DNA of 64,000 bases from contig JACGCK010000066.1 of the NCBI GenBank assembly GCA_014925825.1, positions 124,001-188,000 of the forward strand, read 5' to 3'. The notes beneath the pieces were generated by a model. That model saw only the letters and a list, made by a program, of their open reading frames with translations. It ran no database searches and had not been told where the DNA came from. The position numbers and the translations under genes are program-made. The DNA is from Pholiota molesta (taxonomy: Eukaryota > Basidiomycota > Agaricomycetes > Agaricales > Strophariaceae). Shown here one piece after another: positions 11,867 through 23,563 of this stretch. Within the stretch, counting starts at the first letter, position 1, and each line of letters opens with the position of its first letter.

Positions 11867-12915
11867 CGAGGAAAAAATAGATTCAAAAAAACTGGACAAA
11901 AAATTGGCCGTTTTATGTGGTTTTCACGGTTGACCTGGAAAATGGCAAAACAAAACAACGGTGAAACATTCATGAGCTTCTTGGTGCTGGTATAGGCGCG
12001 CTGAGATGGCGGATTCTTCTCACATTAATTTTGAGGGATGTGTGCCGTACAAAGGATATGGGGGACGGTGCGCGTGAAAGGTTCGGTTGGTGTTGGAACT
12101 GAAGGAGATGAGGATAAGCCCATCTCGGTTACCGCTAAGTGTCCGTGGGAATATCATATCAGGATAAGCTCCGATAAACTCCGCAATATTCACTTGCAAT
12201 GCTCTCTTCTCAGATTATCTTCAAGATTATATTTACAAACGTCCGGCTGCTGGAAATTGCCTCAGGTCTCGTATGTGGAACTGAGCAGCAATTTTCGGGC
12301 CAGGCCCTGTCAAGATCTGCATCTTATGGCTCGAAGCACATGAAACAGTTGTTGTCTCTCAGACGAGAATCTGTAAGAATCTAAGTAGAGATGCGGTGGT
12401 AGTGAATTGGAGATCTATACAGGGCCTGAGGCCTGAGGCCTGAGGCCCGAGCTTTTTTCTCCCCGCTGACGATGACGTGAGTCTTGAATCATCTCCCTAC
12501 CCCTACTGTTATCTTGCCCTAGGTTCCAATAATCCTCTTGAGTAACACCTAGTAGGTTTATCAGCGCTGAACGCTTATCGCTGAGGTCCATGGCACATAG
12601 TTATACTATACCAAGTAATATACATCACGCCGGGAACGTTGCTTGGGAAAATGTGGTAACATAAGATTGACAAGTACCACAGCCATTCAGAATTCTCTTT
12701 TTTTTCTCCATAAAGTGGACTCATACAATAATGCAGGATTCTGTGGCAAGAGATCTCGATAATCGCGACGCGGTGGCGTGACCGTGCCCATCTCCGTCGC
12801 GTTTCTTTGGCCCTCCGTTTGGGCAGGCGTCGCTTTATTTAAGAGAGCATAATACCGCTGTCCCCTGCAGTTTACCCTTCTTTATCCCCACCAACAGTCG
12901 CCCCAAGCAAATAAC
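11867..12915. other. intergenic with GCCTGAG tandem repeat
   Basis: About 1 kb between divergent genes with no supported coding region. Three perfect copies of the heptamer GCCTGAG lie at 12424-12444, followed by a fourth partial copy. A TATTTAAG box at 12836-12843 serves the following zinc-finger gene. Confidence 0.5.
12836..12843 (+). promoter_or_regulatory. TATA-like box of C2H2 copy 2
   Basis: TATTTAAG lies 80 nt before the ATG at 12916, matching the spacing in family copy 1 (79 nt) and the copy at 53340 (86 nt). Confidence 0.5.
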
Positions 12916-13608
12916 ATGACTTCCTCATTGCATTACCACTATGGGCAACCCCCCAGTGCATCAGCCGGTCCTCGTCAATCAGGGTTCGTCTTCGCAGGCC
13001 TCCCTCAAAACAACGGGTATATTGGTTCTATGTTTATGATCTCCTGAATAGTCTAGATGAAGCTGACTGACTGCCGAAAGAATATACCCATTCCAATCTC
13101 AATCGGATTTAACCCCGACCAACGACTTTCGCGACCCAACATGGAAAAACCGCGCCACATCGGGAGGACCAAGTACCAGTGAATTATATTCATCTTCCAT
13201 CACCATCACAAACACGCCAATGTCCAGCCAGCTGTTAGGCCCTGTTTTATAGTATGTTCTCCGTTATATCTATTCCACAGACATACTACACTCAACGAGA
13301 ATCGCTAGTGCATCTTCATTCGCACCATTCACGCGCACGGGTGCGGCGCATTATAATGCCGCGCCTCTTCAACTGCGGCAGCGCAGGGAAGAAGAGTGCG
13401 AAGCGTAGGGAAGAAGAGTGCGAAGCGCAAGTACAAGTGCCGCCACTGCACGCCGACCTTTATTGAATCAAGGTGCGAAATGAGGACGCATAACGAGGAG
13501 TTGGAGCACACGCTGGTGAGGTACGCTTGCGAGAAGACAGGATGTCATAGAACCTTTGAGCGCTTGGATGCTATGAGGCGTCATATGAAGACCCATTCAA
13601 AGATCTGA
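12916..13608 (+). pseudogene. C2H2 zinc-finger copy 2, frame broken by a 22-bp tandem duplication
   Basis: Exon 1 (12916-13016) and exon 2 (from 13081) join in frame to give a Ser/Gln/Pro-rich N-terminus like the paralogues. A second intron near 13244-13280 has only a weak donor in the right frame. The fingers are at 13432-13600: CRHCTPTFIESRCEMRTH, then CEKTGCHRTFERLDAMRRH, with an MKTHSKI end. Between the N-terminal frame and the fingers a 20-nt stretch occurs twice with a period of 22 nt (13386-13405 and 13408-13427). Since 22 is not a multiple of three, the frame shifts. With one unit, the two halves would be continuous through GKKSAKRK. The first finger is also degenerate compared with copy 1. 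It could still be translated from an internal start, but a pseudogene is the simplest reading. Confidence 0.65.
13386..13427 (+). repeat. 22-bp direct tandem duplication
   Basis: GGGAAGAAGAGTGCGAAGCG occurs at 13386-13405 and again at 13408-13427, separated by TA. It lies in the basic linker before the zinc fingers and causes a +1 frame change. Confidence 0.9.
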
Positions 13609-14020
13609 AAGGAGCGGTGAGCGGAGCCAAAGAAAGGCAAGTGATTGATGTCATTTCAGCCTCGTTTCCTTGAACTCTTGTTATCTTCATATGCGCTTTG
13701 TATTTGCTATGTATCATAAACAAATTTTATAGCAGGCGATATTACGTCCAAATTCTCAGTTATTATACAGTTTCTCTTTGGCATTTGAAATGCCATTGGA
13801 GAATATGTAGACTTTTTTGTGTGGCTTATGTATCAGCAACTTTTAGCAGTTCTCAACGTTTCAAGATGAAGTCCACAAACGGCCGGGCCGGTGCACAAAT
13901 TTTTGAATATCCGATTTAAAGTCCGACTTCGGCGCAACTTGGCAACGACACTCTGCACACATTCCACTACCTCACCAGCCCACAATCATCGATCATCCCT
14001 TTCCCTTCTGTATTTCTAAC
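13609..14020. other. intergenic, no gene seen
   Basis: This holds the 3' flank of the broken zinc-finger gene and the promoter of SDHAF3. No motif stands out beyond a pyrimidine-rich leader just before 14021. Confidence 0.5.
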
Positions 14021-14615
14021 ATGCGGGCCTCACTTATCAAACTAGCGGAATCCATTTCCAAATCCCCTCTCAAATTGACTGAAGCCAGCGCAATGCTGTA
14101 CCCACCTCTTCCGTACGTTCGCGATCCGCCGCTGCTGTCCACCATACATACCGACTGAGCCTCGTTCAAAATCTCACGTAGGTTATACCGGAGAATTTTA
14201 CGTGGGCACCGAAACCTCCCGTGGGCCATGCGATCCTTAGGGGACGGCTACGTGAAATCTGGTGCGCCATATCACTTGTACGAACAAATTGCGATCTCTT
14301 CTGACGCGTTGGGCATGTAGAATTCCGCCGACACAAAGAAGTCACGAATCCAGTCTATATCATGGGGTTCCTTTCGCGATGGAAAGTATACCTCGATCAA
14401 TTACCTCCGGCTCCGGACGTGGAGTATGTTGGAAAGAAGCTTGACCCCACTGTGTTCGAGAAGGTATCTCTACGTTGAACCATCGCGAAAAGACTTGCGC
14501 TAATTGCTTGTAGATGTCCACCGAGCAATTGGGACAGCTATACGAGCTGATGCATGCAGCGAAAGATGTATGGAAACCTGTGCAGGCGGAAGAAAAACAA
14601 AAGGAAAAGTCATGA
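14021..14615 (+). CDS. SDHAF3: succinate dehydrogenase assembly factor 3, mitochondrial (LYR protein)
   Basis: Mitochondrial matrix chaperone of the Acn9/SDH6 family, which helps mature the iron-sulphur subunit of succinate dehydrogenase (complex II). Four exons, 14021-14112, 14182-14261, 14321-14463 and 14514-14615, join in frame with standard GT-AG introns. A basic, Ser/Ala-rich N-terminal presequence (MRASLIKLAESISKSP) is followed by the LYR motif in PPLPLYRRILRGHRNLP, then AMRSLGDGYVKSEFRRHKEV and NPVYIMGFLSRWKVYLDQLP, all family hallmarks. Total length is about 138 residues, normal for the family. The next gene on the same strand is cyanase, 538 nt away; no functional link is implied. 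Identification is firm. Confidence 0.93.
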
Positions 14616-15153
14616 CGGCCTGGGATACCCCGCTTTGGTGCGTTCAGGTCCCAATTATACCTACCTATGCGAAAGTACGTGCGGAATCGGAACTGCCCAT
14701 GTTGGTCCGCCATGCTGTCCCCGTACATTTAATGGCATTTCCCATGCTTATCCATTTTCTTCTGTGTTGTTAGTGCGATATAGGGTTTTTAAGCTATTGC
14801 CATATAAAAATTCTCCCTCGCTGTGATTGCAACATATCGCAACTGTATACTCCCTCTCACACGATACTCCGTTTCTTCCCTGCTCTGGCACCGGGGCCGT
14901 CACGTGTTCCCCGAAAGCTATCGTCCCGAGGATGCCGGTTCCAGGAATCGTCTCTGCTGACCGCGCATTCCTTTCCATCTCAAGCCCGTCAATGTCTAGG
15001 AAATCAAATGAATAGCCGTGCCGCTGATTTGTGTCCCCCATATGATCGTGGAGACACGCACGAATCCGCTTATAATGAACATGTACACCAGCCGAGACAA
15101 TTGACTATCTCGTTCTCACTCTCACTATCGCACCTAGATAACCTTCAATCAAG
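14616..15153. other. intergenic between SDHAF3 and cyanase
   Basis: No supported gene on the forward strand. A 97-codon reverse open frame (14748-15041) has no recognisable motif and is treated as chance. The 3' half is the presumed cyanase promoter. Confidence 0.5.
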
Positions 15154-15927
15154 ATGTCTCAAGTTCAAGCTGTAGGGGCATCCTCTTGCTTCCCGCTGTA
15201 GAATATCCACATTAAACTGGCGAACAGGTCCTTCCCGGCCATAACCCCCCTTACAGCGAACTGCCCCCGATCATCAGCCAGCTCTTGGAAGCCAAGGCAA
15301 GGAGAGGCCTGAGTTTCGCAGAGATCGGAAAACATATTGGCAAGGACGAAGTCTGGATCGCAGCCGCCTTCTACGGACAAGTTCGTGACGCCTGCGTGCA
15401 CACCTAGGGCTGTAGCTGATGTTGAAACAGGCTAAATTCACGGAAGAAGAGCTGGGGAAAGTCGCTGAGCTCCTCGCCGTCCCTAAAGCCGCTGCCCTGG
15501 CGGCTTTAGGCAACCACTGGTGGCCAAACAGGGGTTTGGGTCCTATCCCGCCTCATGATCCTGTCATCTACAGATTATTCGAGGTCGGTCCTGGTGTATG
15601 TGTTCCTGGTTTTGTACTTACGCTCTGTTCCATCAAATTAGGGTGTTCTTGTCTATGGGCAACCCATCAAAGCCGTCATCCACGAGAAAGTACGTGTGAT
15701 TGCCTGACAATATCTTCATATTTGTATCTAACGTCCCTGTTTCTTTCAATAGTTTGGAGATGGTATCATGTCGATGATCGATTGTAAAATCAGCGTCGAC
15801 AAGAAGCCAGACCCCAAGGGCGATCGTGTTATCTTGACCTTCGAGTGAGTTGTATTTTTTTCCCCAGACATCTAAGATTCTGAACGTGCCGTGCAGCGGA
15901 AAGTTCTTACCCTACGCCAAGTGGTAA
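15154..15927 (+). CDS. cynS: cyanate hydratase (cyanase)
   Basis: Cytosolic enzyme that decomposes cyanate with bicarbonate to ammonia and carbon dioxide, allowing detoxification and nitrogen use. Six exons (15154-15171, 15228-15380, 15431-15583, 15642-15689, 15753-15844, 15897-15927) join in frame into about 164 residues, the usual size. The N-terminal helical domain contains [20 protein letters not shown] and [14 protein letters not shown]. The C-terminal catalytic domain shows VIYRLFE (catalytic Arg and Glu), [20 protein letters not shown] (with the catalytic Ser) and ends [10 protein letters not shown]. All three catalytic residues known from the E. coli enzyme are present. The first exon codes for only six residues. 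No frame defect is seen. Confidence 0.96.
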
Positions 15928-16091
15928 ACTATGTAAACAATGCCTCAAATCAAGAATTCTCTTATGTGCCTGAATCGCATTGAGATGCGACATATATTGT
16001 GAAAAATGGGCTTAACAATTATCAGAAACAATCTTTGAAAGACGGTAATGAGTGATGTACAGAGATATCCCTAATTGTCGAAAGGAGTTGT

Positions 16092-17834
16092 TTATGCACC
16101 GACTTCAACCAACCCCATCGCTCTTCTGCCTTCCTTGCTAATAACATCATCAACACTTGCAATTCCAACATATCCTGCCTCTCCTTCTCCAGTTCCTTTC
16201 GGGAAATCAGGGGGTCTTTGGCCCTGCGAAAACGCTGCCTTTTGACGCTCAACATATGCTTGGTTCTGGGGCGTCAACGGCACGGCGGGAATGTACATTA
16301 CTGTTCGTAAAGTAAGCAAGCTGCGAGCTTTTAGTATACTAATATCACGACTTACCCGCGGAATCACCCTGTCCAATATGATCAGTCTCGACGGCATGTA
16401 CAACATCGCAGTGCCAGAAAACACCGTCCCCTGGGTTGACTTTGGGTACGGATGTCATTGAAGCCTCCAGTCTCATGTTGGGGTGAAGGTCTGGTGTAGG
16501 TCGGGGACCTACATACCCGCCATCTCTGGGAATGATACCTGGGAAATCAGGCTTCGAAAGATCTGGGGGTTGTCACTCAGTACGGTCGCATTGGAAAGGA
16601 GGACGGTAACTTACCAAACTTCCAGTGCTTGATATCGAAAATCTCATCAGACTCCGGTGAAATAGTAGGGGTGAAGAACGGCCTCAGAATGAGGTATGCG
16701 TTGGACAATAGGACGTCGGGGAATACTTTCAAAGTCCCTTGAGTCGGTGCGGTTTCACTAAATTGATGATAGCGACGGGTAATAATGTCAAACTTGTTAG
16801 TAACTCACAGATAAGTTGAAGGCATACCTCATAGCTAACCACCCTTGGAAGGATCTGAAGATGCTTGACTGGTTTGGCCGTCCGTATAATGAGCTTCTCG
16901 CGTCCAACCTCCCTGCTAATTCGAAGGGATCATGCTGTTTCCAGTTTCCTGTAAACATATCCTCAAAGCATCGTCGGAAGTAAGGGTCTTCCCAACGTTC
17001 GATGGTCCCTCCTAAATGCGAAATAATCGGGAATGTGCTTCAAGTCGAATATTATTGACTTACCATCGACGTGGGGAGGATGGAAGTTCCAGCCAACGCC
17101 CGGTTTCCTGATTCTGAATCTGTCGGCGTATGTCAGAGGAACGTTCATGTCGACACCGTCAAGTATCGCATTCTTCGTATCGGACTTGGTGTGATAGAGC
17201 TTATTCAACCAAGTCGACGCAGCCAATAAATTCGGATGGGACCGTGCTTGGACTTGAGGTTTCGTCCAGCTAATTTTAAATAATTATCCATCATCTTCAG
17301 ATACTGTACTTATTTGGCAGAACAAAGAAAAAAAAAACTTTAGTCTAGAGTTCAAAGAATTGCTTATCGTCTGCTGGCTCTCCTAATAATTAAGCCAATA
17401 TTAAACATCAAGGAGCTCGGAGAATCTATGGCGCATTGCCACTTACCTTCAACAGTGGCATTGACTGTCACAAACTCCTTCAAGTCCTCTTTCCATTGGA
17501 TTGCCTGTTCATCGGGCACAATGTCCTTGATGACAACACTTCCACGCCTCTTGATTACATCGAGCTGCTCCTGGCTAAGAGTTTGTAGATCCGCAAAGTT
17601 GACTTGTGGGATATACTGCAATTGAATGGGAAAAGTCAACGACTCTGAGCGAAGCAGCGATAAAATCAGGCCGGAGTGATAACATACATTCACTCCCTCA
17701 TCTTTGATTTGCTTCGTGACTTTATCGAGTTCCTGCAAAATCTCTGCCCACGACTGGGTCGCATTCTTCTCGAAATCGGGATAGGACGCCGCGATGCTAG
17801 CCTTTAGATCGACAAAGCGAGGCGGGAGCGACAT
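16092..17834 (-). CDS. DUF1479 family protein, tandem copy 1
   Basis: Member of the DUF1479 (YbiU/Gig2-like) family, thought to have a 2-oxoglutarate/Fe(II) dioxygenase-like fold; substrate unknown. The start is the ATG at 17834 (MSLPPRFVDLKASIAASYPD). The in-frame ATG 36 nt upstream is discarded because the sequence before MSLPPRF differs completely from the tandem copy. Conserved blocks follow: QSWAEILQELDKVTKQIKDE, QTLSQEQLDVIKRRGSVVIK, DIVPDEQAIQWKEDLKEFV, DGVDMNVPLTYADRFRIRKP and GVGWNFHPPHVDG. The C-terminus reads MYIPAVPLTPQNQAYVERQK and ends GRRAMGLVEVGA. About eight introns interrupt it at the same positions as in the next gene. The translated length is about 450-480 residues, within the family range. 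Confidence 0.85.
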
Positions 17835-18251
17835 CTGGGGGGGAGGTATGGTGCTTATGGTTCGAATCAAGATTCTTAAATACGTTAGTCGAGTGATAAC
17901 TGACTGTACATCGATGAAATGCTCACTATCGCAGTGGCACCATTTCGATCATCTGACCAACTATGCCTCATTGTATCAACTTAAATCAGAGAGGATTTTG
18001 GGGTGCATTGCGGTCTGCATACTAAGTAAACAAATATCTGCTGAGAATAATATTGTAACACCATATTTTTAATCGACAAACTAAGGGGAAGCCTCCAAAC
18101 ACTCACCCTATGCCTCCCAGCCTCATTTAGTAAGTCAAGGAGAGCACATATATACGAATTTAATTTGAACGGAAAGAACTTGAGTAATTGTGGAGGCATC
18201 TATGTATGTTCTATGCCTAGAGAGATTCGCTGAATTGTCAAGAGGATCCAC
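17835..18251. other. spacer between tandem DUF1479 genes
   Basis: About 417 nt containing the promoter of copy 1 and the 3' flank of copy 2. No other gene. The spacer sequence does not resemble the flank upstream of copy 2, so only the gene unit is still recognisably duplicated. Confidence 0.5.
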
Positions 18252-19964
18252 TTATGCACCAACAAGCCCCATCGCTCTTCTACCTTCGCTGCTGATAACA
18301 TCGGCAACGGTTGCAATGCCTATGTAGTCTGCTTCTGGGCCAGTTCCTCTAGGGAAATCAGGGGGCCTCTGACCCTCCAAAAACGCCGTCTTTTGACGCT
18401 CAACATAGGCTTGATTCTGGGGCGTCAATGGTACGGCGGGAATATACATGACTGCCCATAAAATAAGCTTTAGCTTCGAGCTTTCCGTATATTGACGTCG
18501 TCACTTACCGGCGGAATCACCCTTTCCGATATGGTCTGGCTCGACGGCATGCACGACATCGCAATGCCAGAAGACACCATCCCCTGGGTTGACCCTGGGT
18601 ACAGATGTCATTGAATCTTCCAGTCTCATATTGGGATGAAGGTCGGGTGTAGGTCGAGGACCTCCAAATCCATTCTGTCTCGCATATATACCTGGGAAAT
18701 CAGGTGTCGAAAGGTCTGGAAGGCGTCAATCAGTACTAGATATAGAGCCTGGGGACCGTTACGAACCGAACTTCCAGTTCTTGATACCAAATACCCCTTC
18801 AGACTCTGGAGAAATAGTCAAAGTAAAGAACGGTCTTAAAATGAGGTATGCGTTGGACAGTAGGACATCAGGAAAGACTTTCAGAGTCCCTTGAGTTGGA
18901 GCGGTTTCGCTGACATTAATGATTAGCATCAGGTATCAGCCAATAAGATATTACAGCTATACCTCATAGCTAACCACCCTTGAAAGCTTCTAAAGATGCT
19001 TGATTGACCTGGTCGCCCATATAGGGAGCTTCTCGCATCCAGTCTCCCTTCCAGTGCGTAAGGATCATGCTGTCTCCATCTTCCCGTAAACATATCCTCA
19101 AAGCATCGTCGGAAGTAGGGATCCTCCCAGCGTTCAATCGTCCCCCCTAGGTGAACGCGAACATATTCCGAGTTAGACTAAGCAACCACGGAACATGATG
19201 TCCCTGGCTTACCATCGATATGGGGAGGGTGGAAGTTCCAGCCCAGGCCCGGTTTCCTGATTCTGAATCTATCAGCATATGTCAGAGGAACGTTCATGTC
19301 GACTCCGTCGAGTTTAGCATCGGTGGCATCAGATTTAATATGATAAAGGTTATTCAACCAGGTCGATGCAGCCAAGACGTTTGGATGGGATCGCGCCTGG
19401 ACTTGAGGTTTCGTCCAACTGATTAACCATCACAGGTCAGACACAAATTATTTGGCAAAGACGGACGGCGTACTAGAGGTGAAAGAATTGCTTGTCGTCC
19501 GCAGGCTCGCCTATAATGATTGACGAAGCGAAGATTGAATTTGATAGAACAATCCTGACGCAAAATAAAACTTACCTTCAACAGCGGTGTTCACCGTCAC
19601 GAACTCTTTCAAGTCCTGTTTCCATTGGACAGCTTGTTCATCGGGCACTATGTCCTTGATAACAACACTTCCGCGCCTCTTGATTGTATCGAGCTGCTCC
19701 TGGCTGAGAGTTTGTAGATCCGCAAAATTAACTTGGGGGATATACTGCAAGTGAGTGGGGAGACCATCAGCACAATTCCAGACGAGGCATGAACATCAGG
19801 CCGCAAGAACAACATACGTTCACACCCTCATCTTTGATTTGCTTCGTGACTTTATCAAGTTCCTGCAAAATCTCTGCCCACGACTGGGTGACGTTCTTCT
19901 CGAAGTCGGGATAGGACGCCGCGATGCTGGCCTTCAGATCGACAAAACGAGGCGGGAGCGACAT
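18252..19964 (-). CDS. DUF1479 family protein, tandem copy 2
   Basis: Close paralogue of the gene at 16092-17834, in the same orientation with the same intron positions; exons are highly similar and introns diverged. The start is the ATG at 19964 (MSLPPRFVDLKASIAASYPD). Shared blocks include VKQ/VTKQIKDEGVN, QTLSQEQLDTIKRRGSVVIK, DIVPDEQAVQWKQDLKEFV, DGVDMNVPLTYADRFRIRKP, GLGWNFHPPHIDG and a C-terminus from MYIPAVPLTPQNQAYVERQK to RRAMGLVGA. The tail lacks the two extra residues of copy 1 and differs in the Pro/Gly-rich stretch before it. Both copies look translatable, so this is a retained tandem duplication. Function is unknown; an oxygenase-like activity is inferred from the fold only. Confidence 0.85.
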
Positions 19965-20791
19965 TTGCAGTGAAGGGTGGCGCTGAGGAGGTATGAACAA
20001 AGTTCAATGCAACGGTTCTACTTGGCCTGTTTAAATGGGTCAGGTCAGAAGCCAATTATGCACGCAACCCCAGAATTCCAGGACCGAAGTACCGATAGAC
20101 CCACAGTCCTCAGTCATCTGCCCCGCACCAAATGCAAGGGCGCGGATAAGGACATGATGTATGACCATTGTATGAGGCATCCGCAGACTAATTGTAGTTC
20201 CTGTATCTAATTTTGATGAACGCGGCTAACGGTCCGGAGAGCAATGGCAGCAGTGCAGACAAGATCCGAAGTTTATCCGAAGGGGCGAGAACTGGCGAGA
20301 ACGATTTCGAGGGGAACAGCTTGCCAAATGGCTCGGAGTGCCGACCGCTGGCGGATTCTATCAAGAAGCACGAGGTTTATTTCTGCTGGGGAAGGCAGAT
20401 GCCTATCCATATTATTCAGAATAAAGGGCTTAATCTGTTCTTGGGGCTCAGCGCTCAGTCTTGGCTCTGTCACATGGACTGGAACGTGGTATACATCTGA
20501 GAAACCCTCGTTGTTGGGATGATAATTATGCATAAAGTTTGAACCTGTACGAGCTGTGTGAGAATGCGCGCAATAACAAGATACAGGCGTAAATCCATAC
20601 CTAAATATCACAAATCATGTTGCAAAGAAAAGTCAGTATGGGGTCGTCGAAGCAAAGAGCAAAAAACATCAATTATTAAGGTAGTATCTATAATATCACG
20701 CACGCAAACCGCCGTCGTAAATGAGAATTAGAATGGAGAAGAGATCCACGCGTGGCAAGGGGAAACAGACAAGCCGATCGGTAAAGGTTCG
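19965..20791. other. intergenic, uncertain reverse open frame
   Basis: This holds the DUF1479 copy 2 promoter and the 3' flank of beta-tubulin. A reverse open frame at 20273-20611 (first ATG near 20530) has no recognisable domain and no convincing start context, so it is not called as a gene. Confidence 0.45.
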
Positions 20792-23563
20792 CTATTGCTC
20801 AGGCTCTTCGTATCCTTGCGATGGCTCTTCTTCGTAACCATCTTCGACCACTTCATCTTCGTCGATCGTAGCCTCTTGATACTATAGCGAGCCAGTAAGT
20901 AAGTAGAAATACTACACGCGAATGGACAGTTGTAAATTACCTGCTGATATTCCGCACTATTGACATCGAGCGAAATAATGTCAGAGGTATTCCAAAGGTG
21001 AAGCAGCAGAAAGCTCACATCAGATCACGCGTGTTATTCTCGGCTTCAGAGAATTCCATGATATCCATCCCTTCTCCAGTATACCTGTACATACGTTCTT
21101 GTCAATAACCTGATGCAAGGTGATGTCTCGGAAACAGGCTCACCAATGCAAAAAGGCTCTTCGCTTGAACATGAGGGAAAACTATAACAACGTTTCATCG
21201 CCTGTTAGCCAACATTGAGACCAAAACGCGTAGGAAACTCACGTTATCAAGCGTTCTCTTGAACAGCTCCTGGATGGCAGTGGAGTTGGACAGCGCAGTT
21301 GCCGACTATTGTGAAACAAAAAGACAGCGTTGATATATTTCAAAAATCAATGAACAGTGAGCACATACCTGAGTCTGGCCTACGGGCGGCACGCGAACAA
21401 GTGAGACCGACACATTGTCCGGAATCCACCTAAGATGGAACAATGAAGATGCGCGTGAGTCAGGGAAATACCTTTGAAGAAAAATTACATACTCCACAAA
21501 GTGTTGGGAGTTTTTAGTTTGCAGATCATGCACAGCGACCTATTGCAAGCAATCGCGCGAACAGCAATGCGGTAGTAGCAGGGAAAATGGCGGGGACAAT
21601 TTAACGTTGAGCGCCTAAGGAAGCATGACCCGCAGAGAACAGGGTACATACTTCAGCCTGCAGAAAAAAAAACAAATGTCATCGCGTCCTTTGAGCTGTA
21701 TATAGCGCTGCACTTACTTCTCTAGAAGAGATGTTTCCACGGAAAATGGTAGCAGCCGTCAGATAGCGACTAAGGTTCACGGGGAACGAGGTTAGGTGGT
21801 ATACATGAGAAGCTGCATATAGAAATAACAAACCCAAATCTAGGATCGCATGCGACGAGGAGATTTTTGCGATCAAATAGACTGATGGTGCGAAATGCGT
21901 CAGATCCAGGTTGACTTGAGGAGAGAAGAAATAGGTACGCTTTGGTCAATTCGGCGACTGAGGTTCCTTCGAAGTGTTTAGCTTTAGGATCGTAGAAGGG
22001 TGCGTAGCTAGGCATTAGGAAATGCAGCTGTCGGAATTGGGTATGAGTGACGGTTTTCTAGTAAAATATTCAACATACACGGGGGAATGGAATCAAGTTC
22101 ATTCCGAGCTTGCGAAGGTCACTAAACAAATCATTGTAAGGATTCAGAATTGGTTATGCGCAAGAATCTACATACCCGTTGAGCTGCCCTGGGAAGCGAA
22201 GACTGGTGCTAACACCACACATGACTTGCGCAATAAGCTATGAATAATTTGTCAATCAGCGCAGATGATTCTGTTCAATGAATGAGGACGAACATGGTTC
22301 AAATTGTCGAAATTTGGATTCTTGACTTTCATGTTTCTAACGCAAATGTCATAGCTGTCGCAAGTTTTGTTAGCAGCTGTCGTAGGGTAAATGAGACAAA
22401 CTAACAGTGCTTCATTGTCAATGCAAATAGTGAGATCGCTATTGTCGACCAGCTGATGTACTGAAAGCATAGCGTTGTACGGCTAGAATGGGTTGTAAAT
22501 AAGACAAAAAAATTAAACAAAGTCAAGAACAGACCTCCACAATGGTTTCCGAAACCTTGGGCGATGGTATAATGGAGAAAGTAGCCATCATGCGATCTGG
22601 GTATTCTTCTCGCAACTTGCTTAACAGCAGACTACCCAAACCTGCGCCCGTCCCGCCTCCAAGGGAGTGAAGGAGCTGAAATCCTTGCAAGGCATCGCAG
22701 TTCTCGGCTTGTCTGCGCACGATGTCCTATATTTAGTATTGCCTTGTGTCAAACAATGACGTTGAATACGGAACAAAATTACTGACGAGGATGGAATCCA
22801 CCAGCTCAGCACCTAATCGCGTCCATCAGTAAGATTGGGATTGCATACGAAGCTATCAAATACCTTCTGTGTAATCTATTCGTGATAATCAATAAAGGAT
22901 CCTGTTACGCAAGATCTTGTACTCACATCCTTTTGCCCAATTATTGCCTGCCCCCGATTCTGAATGAAGATACGTGTCGGGACGAAATAGATCACCAAGG
23001 ATTCCTCCACGTAGCTTGATTCATAGATAAGTATCCGCGTAGTAAAATACTGCTCAACGGACACACCCTGTTGCAGACTCCCGCCTCTAGATCGACCTGT
23101 ACACTTCTTGGAACATAGCGTGTCTTGCTCCCGTCGATGATTTCATCGAAGTAGACTCCAGCCTGGCCGATAGAGCATCATGATTAGCGGTCCTTAATGG
23201 AGTTTGAGAATTGACCGTTACCCGTTGAAGTTGGAGAGGATCACTTCCGCGATAGGTCTGGAGAAAACGACGACGCGTTCGAGTTTCAGCATGTTAGAGC
23301 CAGCGACGCGACAGAGAATACGTGCTTACACCTGAGTTGTCTATCCCATGTTCCGCTAGGAGCATCTGCCAGAAGGTCTCTCCAACCTAAGCAAAAAAAA
23401 ATCATGCCACATGGTCGGCAGAAGAAGGTGTTTACACAACTGCATGCTTACCTGGTTGCCTGCTTGCCCGACCTTTCATAGATTCCGATTAGCCACGACC
23501 ACGAAGGAGAAGATAGTCAGCAAACTTTACCTGGACATTGAGAATTTCGCGCGACGAAGGCAT
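20792..23563 (-). CDS. divergent beta-tubulin paralogue
   Basis: Beta-tubulin, the GTP-exchanging subunit of the microtubule heterodimer. The start is the ATG at 23563 ([20 protein letters not shown], with a first intron after NVQ and a second after AGNQ). Other landmarks are [38 protein letters not shown], the tubulin signature [98 protein letters not shown] and an acidic tail ending [13 protein letters not shown]. It is very intron-rich (about 15-18 introns). It differs from canonical fungal beta-tubulin at many normally fixed sites: the start is [11 protein letters not shown] rather than MREIVHxQ, the S/G signature has Ala, and positions 198 and 200 are Leu and Ile. It is probably a second, faster-evolving paralogue. 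The reading frame appears intact. Confidence 0.9.

Noticed and set aside
13254..13466. Using the 22-nt period at 13386-13427 as a tiny intron
   Set aside because: A spliced unit would be far below the size of any fungal intron, and its end does not give AG in the needed phase. A tandem duplication is the better reading.
14748..15041. Reverse open frame of 97 codons between SDHAF3 and cyanase
   Set aside because: No motif and no credible start context; probably chance in a promoter region.
20273..20611. Reverse open frame reading NYHPNNEGFSDVYHVPVHV
   Set aside because: Looks slightly protein-like, but the frame opens with a non-ATG codon, the first ATG is internal, there are no splice partners, and I recognise no family.
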